Under the pieces are notes generated by a model, which saw only the letters and a program-made list of their open reading frames with translations, did no database searches and was not told the origin of the DNA. DNA of 64,000 nt from Adiantum capillus-veneris (taxonomy: Eukaryota; Streptophyta; Polypodiopsida; Polypodiales; Pteridaceae): the NCBI GenBank assembly GCA_014529385.2, contig CM043952.1:61210119-61274118 (forward strand). Reading direction: 5' to 3'. The translations under genes and the position numbers were made by a program. How positions within the stretch are numbered: the first letter of the stretch is position 1; each line of letters starts with the position of its first letter. Shown one piece after another: positions 1-10,436 of the stretch.

Positions 1-917
1 GAGAGAGAGAGAGAGAGAGAGAGTTTCTGTTGGTTAACTTGAGCATTGTTTTTTTAAAAAAAATATGTTGCTAGTCCTTCTTAATGTCCTTTTGTGGCAT
101 GTAACCTGACAGCTGTTTGGCAGGTTTTTCCTTACACTGTAATAAGTTGAGCATTCTCTATTGCTCTTGGTTATACTAGTTTATTACTCTATGAATCGAT
201 GACATTCTTCACCAAGGAAAAAGTGGCAGCGCGCCTTATGTTCTTTTGCCTCTTACTTTTGATGGACAGGCAATTATTGGTCCTTTCACTACTGATGCTT
301 AGCTGAGTGCTTCTCACTGGGTTTTTCAAAACAGGCCTTTGGACAGGGATACCCGTATACAGTTAGAGAGTTGTTGTTTTAATTCAAGACAATAATGGTC
401 TTTTTGCAATAGAAACTCAAATTTAACATTGTAAACTTTCTAAACTTTAGCTTGGCACTTGTGGGTCTATATTGAAGTACCCCGCCTCAATGCTTCTTAC
501 ATGCATAATTTTTTGGACAACTTAACTAAGGCACTTTGAACCAAAGGAGTATATAAACTAAAAACTTTTTTTACCTCTCTCTTTCGTTTAGGAACCAAGG
601 TGACATGGATGACAACTAGGGTCACCCAAGTTACCTATATGGCTGTCTGAGAACTAATCGCTGGATTGTTTTCTTACTGTGGATGCAGGTAAGGGTGCCC
701 TTTCCTTGGTGGCTGTTAGAAAGAGGATGTACATTTCAGAACACTACCTTTTTGCAGGACCTTATTATTATCAAATGGCCTGTAACTATGAGATGTATTT
801 TATTTTGAAGACTGTCAAGATAAATATATCATCTTTTGAACTATGTTTGCAGATGAGGTTGTTGTATTTCGGTCTCATGCGATATGTTTATTGTAAATTA
901 ATTTAAACTCTCTCTCC
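1..917 (+). repeat. Direct duplication block, copy 1
   Basis: This block starts in a (GA)n tract cut by the window edge and matches 5822-6785 almost base for base, with small indels and scattered substitutions. The two copies are about 5.87 kb apart in the same orientation. No clear protein is encoded. The stretch around 590-680 is identical in both copies. The block ends where copy 1 goes from a short CT run into unrelated sequence. I infer a tandem duplication of a larger unit that begins left of the window. Confidence 0.85.
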
Positions 918-1078
918 CTATTCACATGGGTGTGTTTAGATGTTTTTACATCTAATCTCACCATGACCTGATCTGCAACACTTGCATCCTACGGATAAGG
1001 TTTTACCTTATACATATGGATGGGGGGTTTTCCACACAACCTTTTTTTTTAAACCTTTTGGTTTGGTGGGTTTAAAAG

Positions 1079-2487
1079 ATGGATAACCTACCAAGTTTCC
1101 TTTTTCCTTGTTTTCTACAAATGATCGTTGCACCTGCTAGGCTCGATCTCTCTACTCTACCCTTTTCCCCAGTATCCCTTCTAGTGATCAAAATGATCAC
1201 TGATCCTGCTACTCTTGCTCTTCTGAACCAATACTCAAAAGTTTCAGGGAACTCCTCTCATGACACTATTATGAATCTCTTGACCTTTAATGACTGGGTC
1301 TTAGTCCTAGCCAACCTGGATACTAACTCAAAAGATGGGCTACTTCATCTACAGAATCTGGTGGCCAACCTTGTTGTTATTGAGCTTAGTCATAAATCGG
1401 ACCTGTTGCAGTTCTCGGCCAAAGGTGCAATATGTTTAACCTATATATCCTGATTTTAACCTATGCTTCTTGCTTTGCGACATCCAAATCCACTAATCTC
1501 TCCAAAGCTCCCAAAGGACTTTTTTGTAGGGATGATGCTGCCTTTGAAGCTGTTAAAGACTTTCAGAAGGGGCTTAGTTCATCAAGTGAGGTCTCCCTAC
1601 TAGAACTTTTTCCTAAAGTCTCTAAATGTTTTCCCTTTCTCCCTGCTAGGCAAATCGCTATTGAAGGGATCGACCTTGACCATCGACTCTGGGACCTCCA
1701 GAATAAAGCCTTCATTGCTCCTATCTCCATTGAGACATCGGTCTTTCTTGCGGCACTTCATGCCTCAACAAGTGAAGACTATCGCCTCGAGATTCTCGAA
1801 GGAGTTCAGTTTCTAGACAAAGGAGATGTGCTTAAAGCACCCTTTTGCATGCACTTCCTTGATGCCCAAAGATGTCTAGTTTTTTCAGGCATCTATGTCA
1901 GGATTAAAGGCACTATGACTTTTTCTAAACAAAGCAATGAGTTTTACTCCGAGTCTATCTAGAATATATACAGGCCATACATTAAATGTGCCTGCAAAGC
2001 TCTAGATGCCAAGGTAAACTGTGAAAGCAACATCCTGTGGTTCGACCACGCCATCTGGTACCTTGTCAATCACCTTGAAGACCTGTTCCCCTCTCATGCA
2101 GAGGAGCACTTCCGCCCTATGATCTGTCCCTGGTTCAGTGACCAGGCAAGAGAAGCAGTTTGAGCTCAGATTGCCTATCTCCATTTCAGAAACTTCATGT
2201 ATGAGGCTTTAAAGGAACTGAAATCTGAATCTCCTAGCCATTTAATTTCTAACCTCAACTCTTCTAAGGGTATCAAGCATATCCTTACCCTTCTTAAACC
2301 ATCTCTAGATCTAGAAGACACTCCAACTCTCAAAAGACCTTTACTAACTAGCTCTGATTCTCATTCTATTACCTCCCTATTAACTCCAGCTTCTACACCT
2401 AGCTCTTCTGATGGTCGTGGGAAAGCTAGAAGTTTTACTGGAGGGAGAGGGAAAAGCTTCCCTGTCAAGAAAATGTTTAACTCTTGA
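1079..2487 (+). pseudogene. ORF1 (gag-like) of a Penelope-like element, degenerate
   Basis: Three open segments read almost through: 1079-1453 in one frame, then 1432-1962 and 2197-2487 in a second frame. Only in-frame stops at 1960-1962 and 2161-2163 separate the last two, so one ancestral ORF of roughly 460 codons is likely, broken by one frameshift and two stops. The product is mostly helical and ends in a Ser/Thr-rich then Gly/Arg/Lys-rich tail (near 2380-2480) that could bind nucleic acid. I recognise no domain. Its place directly upstream of the reverse transcriptase segment, same strand and about 30 bases away, suggests it is the first ORF of the same retroelement. An unrelated degenerate gene is the alternative. 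Confidence 0.5.
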
Positions 2488-2516
2488 CTGTACTGTTTTT
2501 ATTTTTTTAGATTAAT

Positions 2517-4390
2517 GTGACAATCTCCGGGAAGGTCTTTTTGCGGAAGGAAAACAACCGAGCAAAGGATATTGTGCATTGTCATTTTACAAACCGCCTA
2601 TTTAATTTCTTTACTCCAAAATCCTTTTTTCAGCAAGCATTCAACAGAGTTTTTGGTCATCATGACAGGCTTGACGATTTAACAATTGGTTGGACTTTTG
2701 ATCCACCAATTAATAATTTCATATACTCAACCGAGTTCCTTACTTTTGATAAAGAGTTAAAGTGTAAGTTCTCCCTTTTTAATGATTATTGTAAGGATTT
2801 TGGTGATCTAGGACAGCATGTCTGTACTACTGATTTGACACTAATTAATGAAAGGGAAATAAGGGAATTGATTGAGAACGGTCTCAACCACATTCCACTT
2901 CAACCCCTTAACCCTCCACTGGCATTAGCCGCACTATTGTATTGTCTGGCCAACATAGCCACGACTCTGGGGCTAGACAGCTTACAACTTGCTAAGCTAT
3001 CTGATGCTCTTGTCTCACACTTTCATAACTGTTGCAACACATTCCCACCAGAATGGATTAGTCATGATACAACTTGGCTTACACCTCTACTTGCACGTCT
3101 ACTATCCAAACTTAAGCAAGACTGATTTGTGGTAGGGCTGGACAAAGCTCCACGCAACCTACTCTCATCTGTAAACATGTAGCAAAAACAGCTGCCATTG
3201 CTTGGCTCAATGGCAATGAGTTCACCCTCTCTGAGATGAAACCAAATGAAACCTTACCTTTCCTTGAAAGTTCCTTAGCTTACTTTAAACTTGAAGCTCA
3301 CAGCAACAAGCTTCCTATCTTGTTCCCCACTTACAAAATTCACAAGCATAAATTCATATGGATGTCTGATGCTTCGAACTGTATCATGCTTCAAGCCCCT
3401 GAAGTTATTACCTCTTGTCTTAACCTGATTCTCACGGATTTTAATCTAATTTGCGAAGAGAAATTTTCTACTATTAAAACATTCAGAGGCATTGAAGTCA
3501 ACCACTTTTGGTTGGTTTAGAATGCGACATAAGTCTTCCTTAATCTACCTCAGAATATTTTCTCTATCTTCACAGCAGATATCACCCAGTGCTATGAGAA
3601 CATTTCACTGTTTGAGGCCTCCGGGCTTCTCTCTGTCCTTCAACAGACCTGTAGGATGGTCTTTAAAAGAAGAAACAATATGGGATACCATACCATTTCT
3701 TTGGTAAGGAGTCCTAGATGGGTAAAAAATACCAAGAAAGGACCGCCTACTTACTATAATTATCTTGATCTATTGAATCTGATTGAATGGTTGTTTATGA
3801 ACTGCTTCATTCAGCTTGGAGATAAATGCTACAGGCAGATTCATGGAGTTCCAATGGGTTTTTCCTGTTCACCTGTTTTATGCAATCTCTACCGAGCATT
3901 CTTTGAATTCAAATGGAGTAAAAAACAACTAGAAATGCCACAAATTTTGCTTGATCTAGCATCATTTAACCACACTTACAGATATATGGATGATATTTTG
4001 AGCCTAAACAATCCTATTTTCATAAATTGCTTACCGTTCATATATCCAAAAAATTTACTGATTCAACCTACCTCTTTGGAATATCTGGAGTTCGATGGCA
4101 ACCAGATTGTTACTAAAACAACCTTTCTGAATATTGAAATTTCACTTCTATCCCCTTTGACAAGTCTCTTTGTCACTGAATTCTCTTGGAAAAGGGATGC
4201 CCTTAGTTTGGGACATATTGAATATGTCAAAAAGAAGAGTAATAGACCCCACAAGGTGGCCATAAAAACTTGTCTTGGTATGGTTAATCTTATTATGTAC
4301 TCTTTCTCTAATACTCTTATTGCCTTCTATGCAACTTGCCATCTGATAAAGAAATATAGAGCCAATGGATTTACTATGAAGGAGCTGTAG
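2517..4390 (+). pseudogene. Penelope-like reverse transcriptase, degenerate
   Basis: An RT of the Penelope-like type (RNA-templated DNA synthesis at the target). Segment 2517-3125 carries GLNHIPL, the N-terminal GLN-P motif of this group. After a frameshift near 3160 come a DKAPRNL motif (DKG/DKA box), then KIHK (PKxHK box). At 3518-3532 two in-frame stops interrupt it, and the same frame resumes with ADITQCYENI (first catalytic Asp), GVPMGFSCSP and RYMDDIL (catalytic Asp pair, near 3980). The C-terminal thumb-like part ends in NGFTMKEL. The RT catalytic residues are retained, so decay is by frameshift and stops. No GIY-YIG endonuclease is visible before 4560. The motif order separates it from LINE and LTR RTs, but the exact PLE clade is not determined. 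Confidence 0.72.
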
Positions 4391-4491
4391 AATACTAAAA
4401 AGCAATTCATCTCAAAACACTCTTGGTTACTTTCTTGAGCCAATAAAGAGCATGTCATTGAACTGATAAACCTTATACACTAACTTAAGGA

Positions 4492-4535
4492 GTAGGGGAG
4501 GTCTTACCACTTGGTAGACCTCCCCTACCAAGTGG
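4492..4535 (+). other. Two overlapping, mutually exclusive hairpins
   Basis: Bases 4492-4504 are the exact reverse complement of 4516-4528 (13-bp stem). Bases 4507-4516 are the exact reverse complement of 4526-4535 (10-bp stem). The stems share bases, so only one can form at a time. They lie about 100 bases 3' of the Penelope-like RT and just before a long (TC)n tract, so they may belong to that element's 3' end. Role unknown. Confidence 0.75.
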
Positions 4536-4558
4536 AAGACCTCTTTTGGGTAAAGGTG

Positions 4559-5280
<722 letters not shown>

Positions 5281-5283
5281 GTG

Positions 5284-5290
5284 TATAAAG
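5284..5290 (+). promoter_or_regulatory. Candidate TATA box
   Basis: TATAAAG within a GC-richer stretch, about 94 bases before the ATG at 5384. The spacing suits a plant core promoter with a short 5' leader. Supported only by motif and position. Confidence 0.35.
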
Positions 5291-5383
5291 GTGAGCTTTA
5301 AGCTCACTTAGTTCTCATTCAGCCCTACTTGTCTCCTTTTTTCTGTTTTCTGTGAGAGAGGGTCCTGTTCTTGCATCGAAACA

Positions 5384-5422
5384 ATGGCTCCAAACAAGAA
5401 GCTTGCTGCCGAATCATTTGAG
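5384..5422 (+). CDS. Candidate first coding exon of an unidentified gene
   Basis: An ATG opens a 13-codon segment, MAPNKKLAAESFE, that ends exactly at a GT donor (GAG followed by GTATTT), preceded by a TATA-like motif and a pyrimidine-rich leader. No convincing second coding exon was found in the duplicated block downstream, and the protein is not recognised. If real, the 5.87-kb duplication would carry a second copy of this exon left of the window. A chance ATG near a donor-like site is the alternative. Confidence 0.3.
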
Positions 5423-5818
5423 GTATTTGGGCAATCTTTTCAAAATACAAGCTTTGAAAGTATGGTGGTATGCTAAATCATAAATGTTTGGTTAAAATTA
5501 TTCGTGGTCGATCTTGCAAAGGTGCACTGATTGGACATTTCATGCACATAGATATATACATATGTGTAAATGGAAGATTGTTGGCTCCTTGATGGCTATC
5601 TGGTCTTCCACATGGTTAATTATATTTGAATTCTGAGATGATTGCTGGCTAAACATGCAAATTTGTTAGAATATGGGTTTGGTTTTGCTAAACTTTTTAA
5701 GGAATGTTTGCTTATGTAATCTTCTATAAGCTATACTGTCCGTGACAATATGTTTGTTTTCTAAAACAAACTTTTTGGTTACTCAATTGGCTGTGCTCAA
5801 GATGTAGCGCATGACCAC

Positions 5819-5821
<3 letters not shown>

Positions 5822-5890
<69 letters not shown>
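5822..5890 (+). repeat. (GA)n microsatellite
   Basis: A 69-base GA tract that opens copy 2 of the duplicated block. Copy 1 opens with the same tract at the window edge (23 bases visible). Confidence 0.97.
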
Positions 5891-5895
<5 letters not shown>

Positions 5896-6772
5896 CTGTT
5901 GGTTAACTTGAGCATTGATTTTTTTAAAAAAATCTGTTGCTAGTCCTTCTTAATGTCCTTTTGTGGCATGTAACGTGACAGCTGTTTGGCAGGTTTTTCC
6001 TTACACTGTAATAAATTGAGCATTCTCTATTGCTCTTGGTTATACTGGTTTATTACTCTATGAATCGATGACATTCTTCACCAGGGAAAAAGTGGCAGCC
6101 TTATGTTTCTTTTGCCTCTTGCTTTTGATGGACAGGCAATTATTGGTCCTTTCACTTCTGATGCTTAGCCGAGTGCTTCTCACTAGGTTTTTCTAAACAG
6201 GCCTCTAGACAGGGATACCCGTATACAGTTAGAGATTTGTTGTTTTAATTCAAGACAATAATGGTCTTTTTGCAGTAGAAACTCAAAGTTAACATTGTAA
6301 ACTTTCTAAACTTTAGCTTGGCACTTATGGGTCTGTATTGAAGTACCCCGCCTGAATGCTTCTTACATGCATAATTCTTTTGGACAACTTAACTAAGGCA
6401 CTTTGAACCAAAGGAGTATATAAACTAAAAACTTTTTTTACCTCTCTCTTTCGTTTAGGAACCAAGGTGACATGGATGACAACTAGGGTCACCCAAGTTA
6501 CCTATATGGCTGTCTGAGAACTAATCGCTGGATTGTTTTCTTACTGTCGATGCAGGTAAGGGTGCCCTTTCCTTGGTGGCTGTTAGAAAGAGGATGTACA
6601 TTTCAGAACATTACCTTTTTGCAGGACCTAATTATTATCAAATGGCCTGTAACTATGAGATGTATTTTATTTTGATAGAATGTCAAGATAAATATACATC
6701 TTTTGAACTATGTTTGCAGATTGAGGTTGTTGTATTTCGGTCTCATGTGATATGCTTATTGTAAATTAATTT

Positions 6773-6785
<13 letters not shown>
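5822..6785 (+). repeat. Direct duplication block, copy 2
   Basis: Same order and orientation as 1-917, differing by short indels (for example in the poly-A/T run near 5930) and point changes. The conserved 6460-6560 stretch is essentially unchanged, including a run matching 590-680. Copy 2 ends in a CT tract that has grown to about 49 bases (6776-6824), against a short imperfect CT run in copy 1. Confidence 0.85.

Positions 6786-6824
<39 letters not shown>
6776..6824 (+). repeat. (CT)n microsatellite
   Basis: A perfect CT tract at the right end of duplication copy 2. Confidence 0.97.
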
Positions 6825-6827
<3 letters not shown>

Positions 6828-7284
6828 CAGCGTTCCATTGTTATTTCTACTGATCACGTTGTGAAGGTGCCCAGCTAGCTTTACCAATATTGGCACGACC
6901 ACAACCCTGTAGTAGAAAAATCGGCTTGGGATGGGGAGGATGCCATCTTCGGTCTCTCTCTTTCTCTCTCTTCTGCATCTACCTTCACGGTATATTTATC
7001 TTCTTGAGCATTTCACCGACACCAGCTTGGCCTCTGCGGATATGGCATCCATGGTGCTCACAACAAGCATGAACATTGGCAGCCACACCGCCTTCTTCTT
7101 GGAAGAATGCGTCTGAGTTGGTCCGCCATAACCTTCACTATCGAGAAGACACAAAATCTCCTCTCCTTATAACGCCTACCCCTTTACCCCACAAAGCTTG
7201 CATACTTTTTAGCCTTACGTACCCTTTTCTTCAACACATCATGCAATTATATTGATGTGGACAAGCCTTGCACACGGTGTGCAA

Positions 7285-7315
<31 letters not shown>

Positions 7316-7787
7316 ATAAGTGTAAAGGAAAATTACCAAAATACCCTTCCAATTTGTGAAAATCTCCAAAATACCCCTGGTTGTGAGATTAAATTTCTCC
7401 AAAGATAACTTTTTTGTAGCTTTTCATACGAAGACTAATTGTCTATCGATGCAAGATGCTAAATCTAGAATTTGAGTTGGTTATGTAAGCTTTGGAGATG
7501 AATTGCTTTTTTTTTTTGCGAGGGAATTTGTGACAAATTACATGCTAAGCACTCAAAAACAAATCTCAATTGTCAAAAAGGAATAAAGATTAGAAAACTT
7601 TAACAATCTAGCCAAAATAGATACAAGAGAGGAGAGTGAAGGGGCTAGAGGATGTGGAAGTCAATAGAAAGGGAGACGATGGGATAAAGAGAGGACATAT
7701 TTGATATTGTTTTACCTACAAAATCTATTATTGAGTCTACAATCTTATCTTATATTCTTATATATCTATGTTCTATATTAAAAGGCA
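6825..7787. other. No gene seen
   Basis: Only short chance frames occur. It contains a (GA)n tract at 7290-7315 and low-complexity AT-rich sequence after 7370. No RNA gene or transposon ends were recognised. Confidence 0.5.
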
Positions 7788-7840
7788 AGGGTGGATGTCT
7801 AGGTGGCTGCAAATGCATGCAGCCACACAACATCCACCCT
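7788..7840 (+). other. Two-step inverted repeat (hairpin)
   Basis: AGGGTGGATGT at 7788-7798 pairs with ACATCCACCCT at 7830-7840. Inside it, GTGGCTGCA pairs with TGCAGCCAC around an AT-rich 4-6 base loop. The result is a 53-base near-perfect hairpin. It is too short for a typical plant miRNA precursor and may be a tiny palindrome or MITE relic. Confidence 0.6.
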
Positions 7841-8850
7841 CTTAGCTTATTGCTCTCCATATACAAGCCCTTGGTCCCCGTCAGCTTGCGCACCCCCTTG
7901 CAGTCAAGGCCTCCACGTATGCAACACCCTCCACGATAGCAAGCATGCCCGCATGCAAAGACGACTGCTTACGCTTCTAGAGGCAGCCCGTTGGTGGCTA
8001 CCTGCAATTCAATAGGAAGAGAATAATTGAGTTGGACTTTTAAGTTGGGGGCTCATACAATGTAGCAGAAATCAAGTTGTACCTCTAAGCATGTGCACTA
8101 AATGATTATTGATTTGCGGGAGGGAGGTACATAGACCCCACTCTCCGCGGTAGTGTTGCTACAAGCCTCCAATGAGCTACTTAGTTCTCCTACTCCTCGC
8201 TCTCCTTCGACCACTGGCCTCCCGACAAACGTGAACAGTCTCCCTGCATGTTATGTGAGGTTCTCAACAAGTGAGCATTTAATACTGGGAATGCCTTGCT
8301 CAACAAAAAGTTAGGAAAGTAGCCAAGCTTTTAGGTGTAAGTTGCAGAGAGAGAGAGAGAGAGGCAAGACCCCTACGTTCAGAAGTAGCCGTCCTTGCGG
8401 CCCTTGAATCCAAGAAGGAGAACAATTAAGAGGCCAATGTGCTAGGTGGCCATCCACAATTAGAAGGGGGATGTGAGAGCAGGGCATGTAAGCAAGTGCG
8501 CAAGATCGGGGCCAATGCTATTGAAGAAGAGACCAGTTAGGCTCTTGCCATTGATTGTTGGGATGTTGGAGGGTACGAGCCACCCGATTAACCCAAAGCC
8601 GATAACTAACAAATGTGTCTGGAGCCGGTCACGGACGAAGCAAGTAACGTGGGCCTCGCTTCGCATGTTGCTCAAACAACATATTACCCGCACAGAAATA
8701 GGGTTGTGAGGCTGACTGAGGAGGCAGCGGCAACATAGGGACCTCGAGGAGTGCGGGTAAGGCTGGGAAGCCCAGCCACCACGTTGACTTCATCCCTCAA
8801 CAATTACTATCTTTCTACTCTTCTTCTTTTTGAGAACTTTTCTCTTTGGT
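7841..8850. other. No gene seen
   Basis: Open frames on both strands at 8460-8710 overlap each other and have no recognisable motifs. A short (GA)n tract lies at 8347-8363. Confidence 0.45.
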
Positions 8851-9500
8851 CTGCATGTTTGCCAAATGTGGTGTATTTGTTTTCATGAGCTTCCTATTCG
8901 GGATGTGGTCTCTTGGAATACATTGACCATTGTAAGGTATGCAAACAAGAACAAGGCCAGGAAATAGTGGGTTGTTATGTCTTCAACAATGGTATGGTGA
9001 GGATTCTCTCCAAGTTGTTGAAGAGCTTCCGAAATGGGTAGGCAAGGAAGCTGATCTATGTTTTTTTCATTGGATGCAAAACGGGGGGCCTCTCTAAATG
9101 TGATACCATGCATCTAGAAGGCATGTGGCACTAGGTTTGTTTTGAAATATGTTCACCCATGCTCACATCTAGAAGGCATGTGGAAATAGCCAAGGGGTTT
9201 GAAGTAAGTGAATGTATGTTTAGTGAGGTCTCTCTCCAAATATGATGACATGTGCTTACATCTTTAGTCGACACAAGCGTTAAATTTGGGAATCTTTTTC
9301 CGGATGAACTACCTATTCAAGATGTGGTCTTTTGGGATGCATTGATCATTGCAAGGTACACAAACAAAGCAAGCCCAAAAATTAGCGGGTAAAGGAAAAA
9401 AATATGTCAGCAACCTGTTGGTCATATCTATGCCAAGTGCGGCATACATATGTTTGTATTCGATAAATATTCAATTTGTTCTCTACCCATCATTCACCAG
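8851..9500 (+). pseudogene. PLS-type PPR protein remnants
   Basis: Two decayed pentatricopeptide units are readable on the plus strand. The first has MFAKCG at 8855-8872 and, after a frame break, ELPIRDVVSWNTL from 8887. The second has DELPIQDVVFWDALI from 9303 and YAKCGIHMFVFD from 9429. These match the YAKCG...VFDxMPxRDVVSWNALI signature of plant PLS-class PPR proteins, which bind organellar RNA in editing and processing. Frame breaks and stops (for example just after KNKARK) show a pseudogene. Whether both units come from one gene is inferred from order and spacing. Confidence 0.65.
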
Positions 9501-9737
9501 CATGGCAATCACCCACACCCGCCCCGTATTGAGGATGTCCAATTGTGTCTGAGCTGGCATCCATCACCAAGTTGCTCAGTTGACAGCAGGCAACATTGTA
9601 CACTCGTAGAGCATGAATTGGAGATGTATAGAAATAGACATATACACACAATATATACACATGTAGAAATTACACCAATTTATTCATTGCCCACCCACGA
9701 CAAGTTTGTTCCTTCAAAAGACCTTGCACTAGCCTAT

Positions 9738-10184
9738 CCTCGTCACTATATGGCACGGCTTCGGGTCAAAGGGGATCTAGGGCCTAAATTTGGGGTGCAA
9801 GGCAGCTTTAATCTCCACCGTCGGATCACACAGTGAACTAGGGGTGGGTGAACTGAGGGTGAACTGACGGTGAACTAGGGGTGGGTAAGCTAAGGGTGGG
9901 TGAACTGGGGGTGAACTAGGGGCGCCTAAACTAGGATATGATCATGTGCCATGCCAACATGGACAGTGACGCGCGCTAGCGTGGTGATAGGGCATTCGGG
10001 TGGCAACCGAAACGTCCCAAGTTCGACCCACACTCCGCGAGGCGGGTGAACTAGGGGTGAACTAGCAGTGAACTTGGGGCACCATTTTTGCCCCGAGTTC
10101 ACCCCCAGTTCACTACATGATCCGACGGCCGAAATTAAAGTCGCCTCGTGCCGCCAAATTTGGGCGTGCCATATAGTGACGAGG
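9738..10184. mobile_element. Mutator-type MITE with long terminal inverted repeats
   Basis: The first ~110 bases (beginning CCTCGTCACTATATGGCACG) recur as the reverse complement at the right end, with one indel. Both arms hold the CCGTCGGATCA and AGTGAACT blocks. The flanks CTAGCCTAT (9729-9737) and CTAGCCTAC (10185-10193) form an 8-of-9 target duplication, the length typical of Mutator-like elements. The interior has irregular repeats built on GTGAACTAGGGGTGGG and a tRNA-like segment. It encodes no protein. Its right end lies 6 bases upstream of the TATA box of the SR gene. Confidence 0.85.
9977..10029 (+). other. tRNA-like Pol III box pair inside the MITE
   Basis: TAGCGTGGTG at 9977-9986 resembles a box A and AAGTTCGACCC at 10019-10029 resembles a box B (GGTTCGANTCC), about 32 bases apart, which fits an internal Pol III promoter or a tRNA-derived SINE head. 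No complete tRNA cloverleaf is evident. It may be a SINE fragment captured by the MITE. Confidence 0.4.
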
Positions 10185-10199
10185 CTAGCCTACCTTCAC

Positions 10200-10207
10200 T
10201 ATATAAG
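10200..10207 (+). promoter_or_regulatory. TATA box of the SR gene
   Basis: TATATAAG lies 6 bases past the MITE target duplication and about 237 bases upstream of the start codon. Sequence from about 10230 is pyrimidine-rich, as in many plant transcription start regions. Confidence 0.6.
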
Positions 10208-10277
10208 CGTGGTCGTAATTATGCCCCCTTTATCACTCGTTCTCTGACTTCCCTTCCTGTAGCTCTGCCGGAAGCAG

Positions 10278-10396
10278 GTTAGTCTTTTGTGCGAGCTGGC
10301 TATGGCTTGCTAGCAGAAGGCGCTTGTATAGCTACCTCATGTCTGCGTCCCCGTGTTTTTCTACTTATCGATCTGATGTTTTTCTTGTCTCTGCAG
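10278..10396 (+). other. Predicted 5'UTR intron of the SR gene
   Basis: Donor GCAG|GTTAGT at 10278 and acceptor CTCTGCAG ending at 10396 define a 119-base intron in the leader, with a T-rich tract before the acceptor. Leader introns are common in plant SR genes. Supported by splice motifs only. Confidence 0.5.
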
Positions 10397-10436
10397 CCTG
10401 GTAGGAGGCAGCAGCCTTCCTGCTCTCTCCCTCAAG

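Noticed and set aside
590..680. Possible C/D-box snoRNA in the conserved part of the duplicated block
   Set aside because: GGATGAC and CTGA are only loosely box C and D, and no terminal stem was found. Identity between copies is explained by recent duplication.
8460..8709. Overlapping frames of 77-78 codons on both strands
   Set aside because: No motif on either strand. Mutual overlap and composition fit chance.
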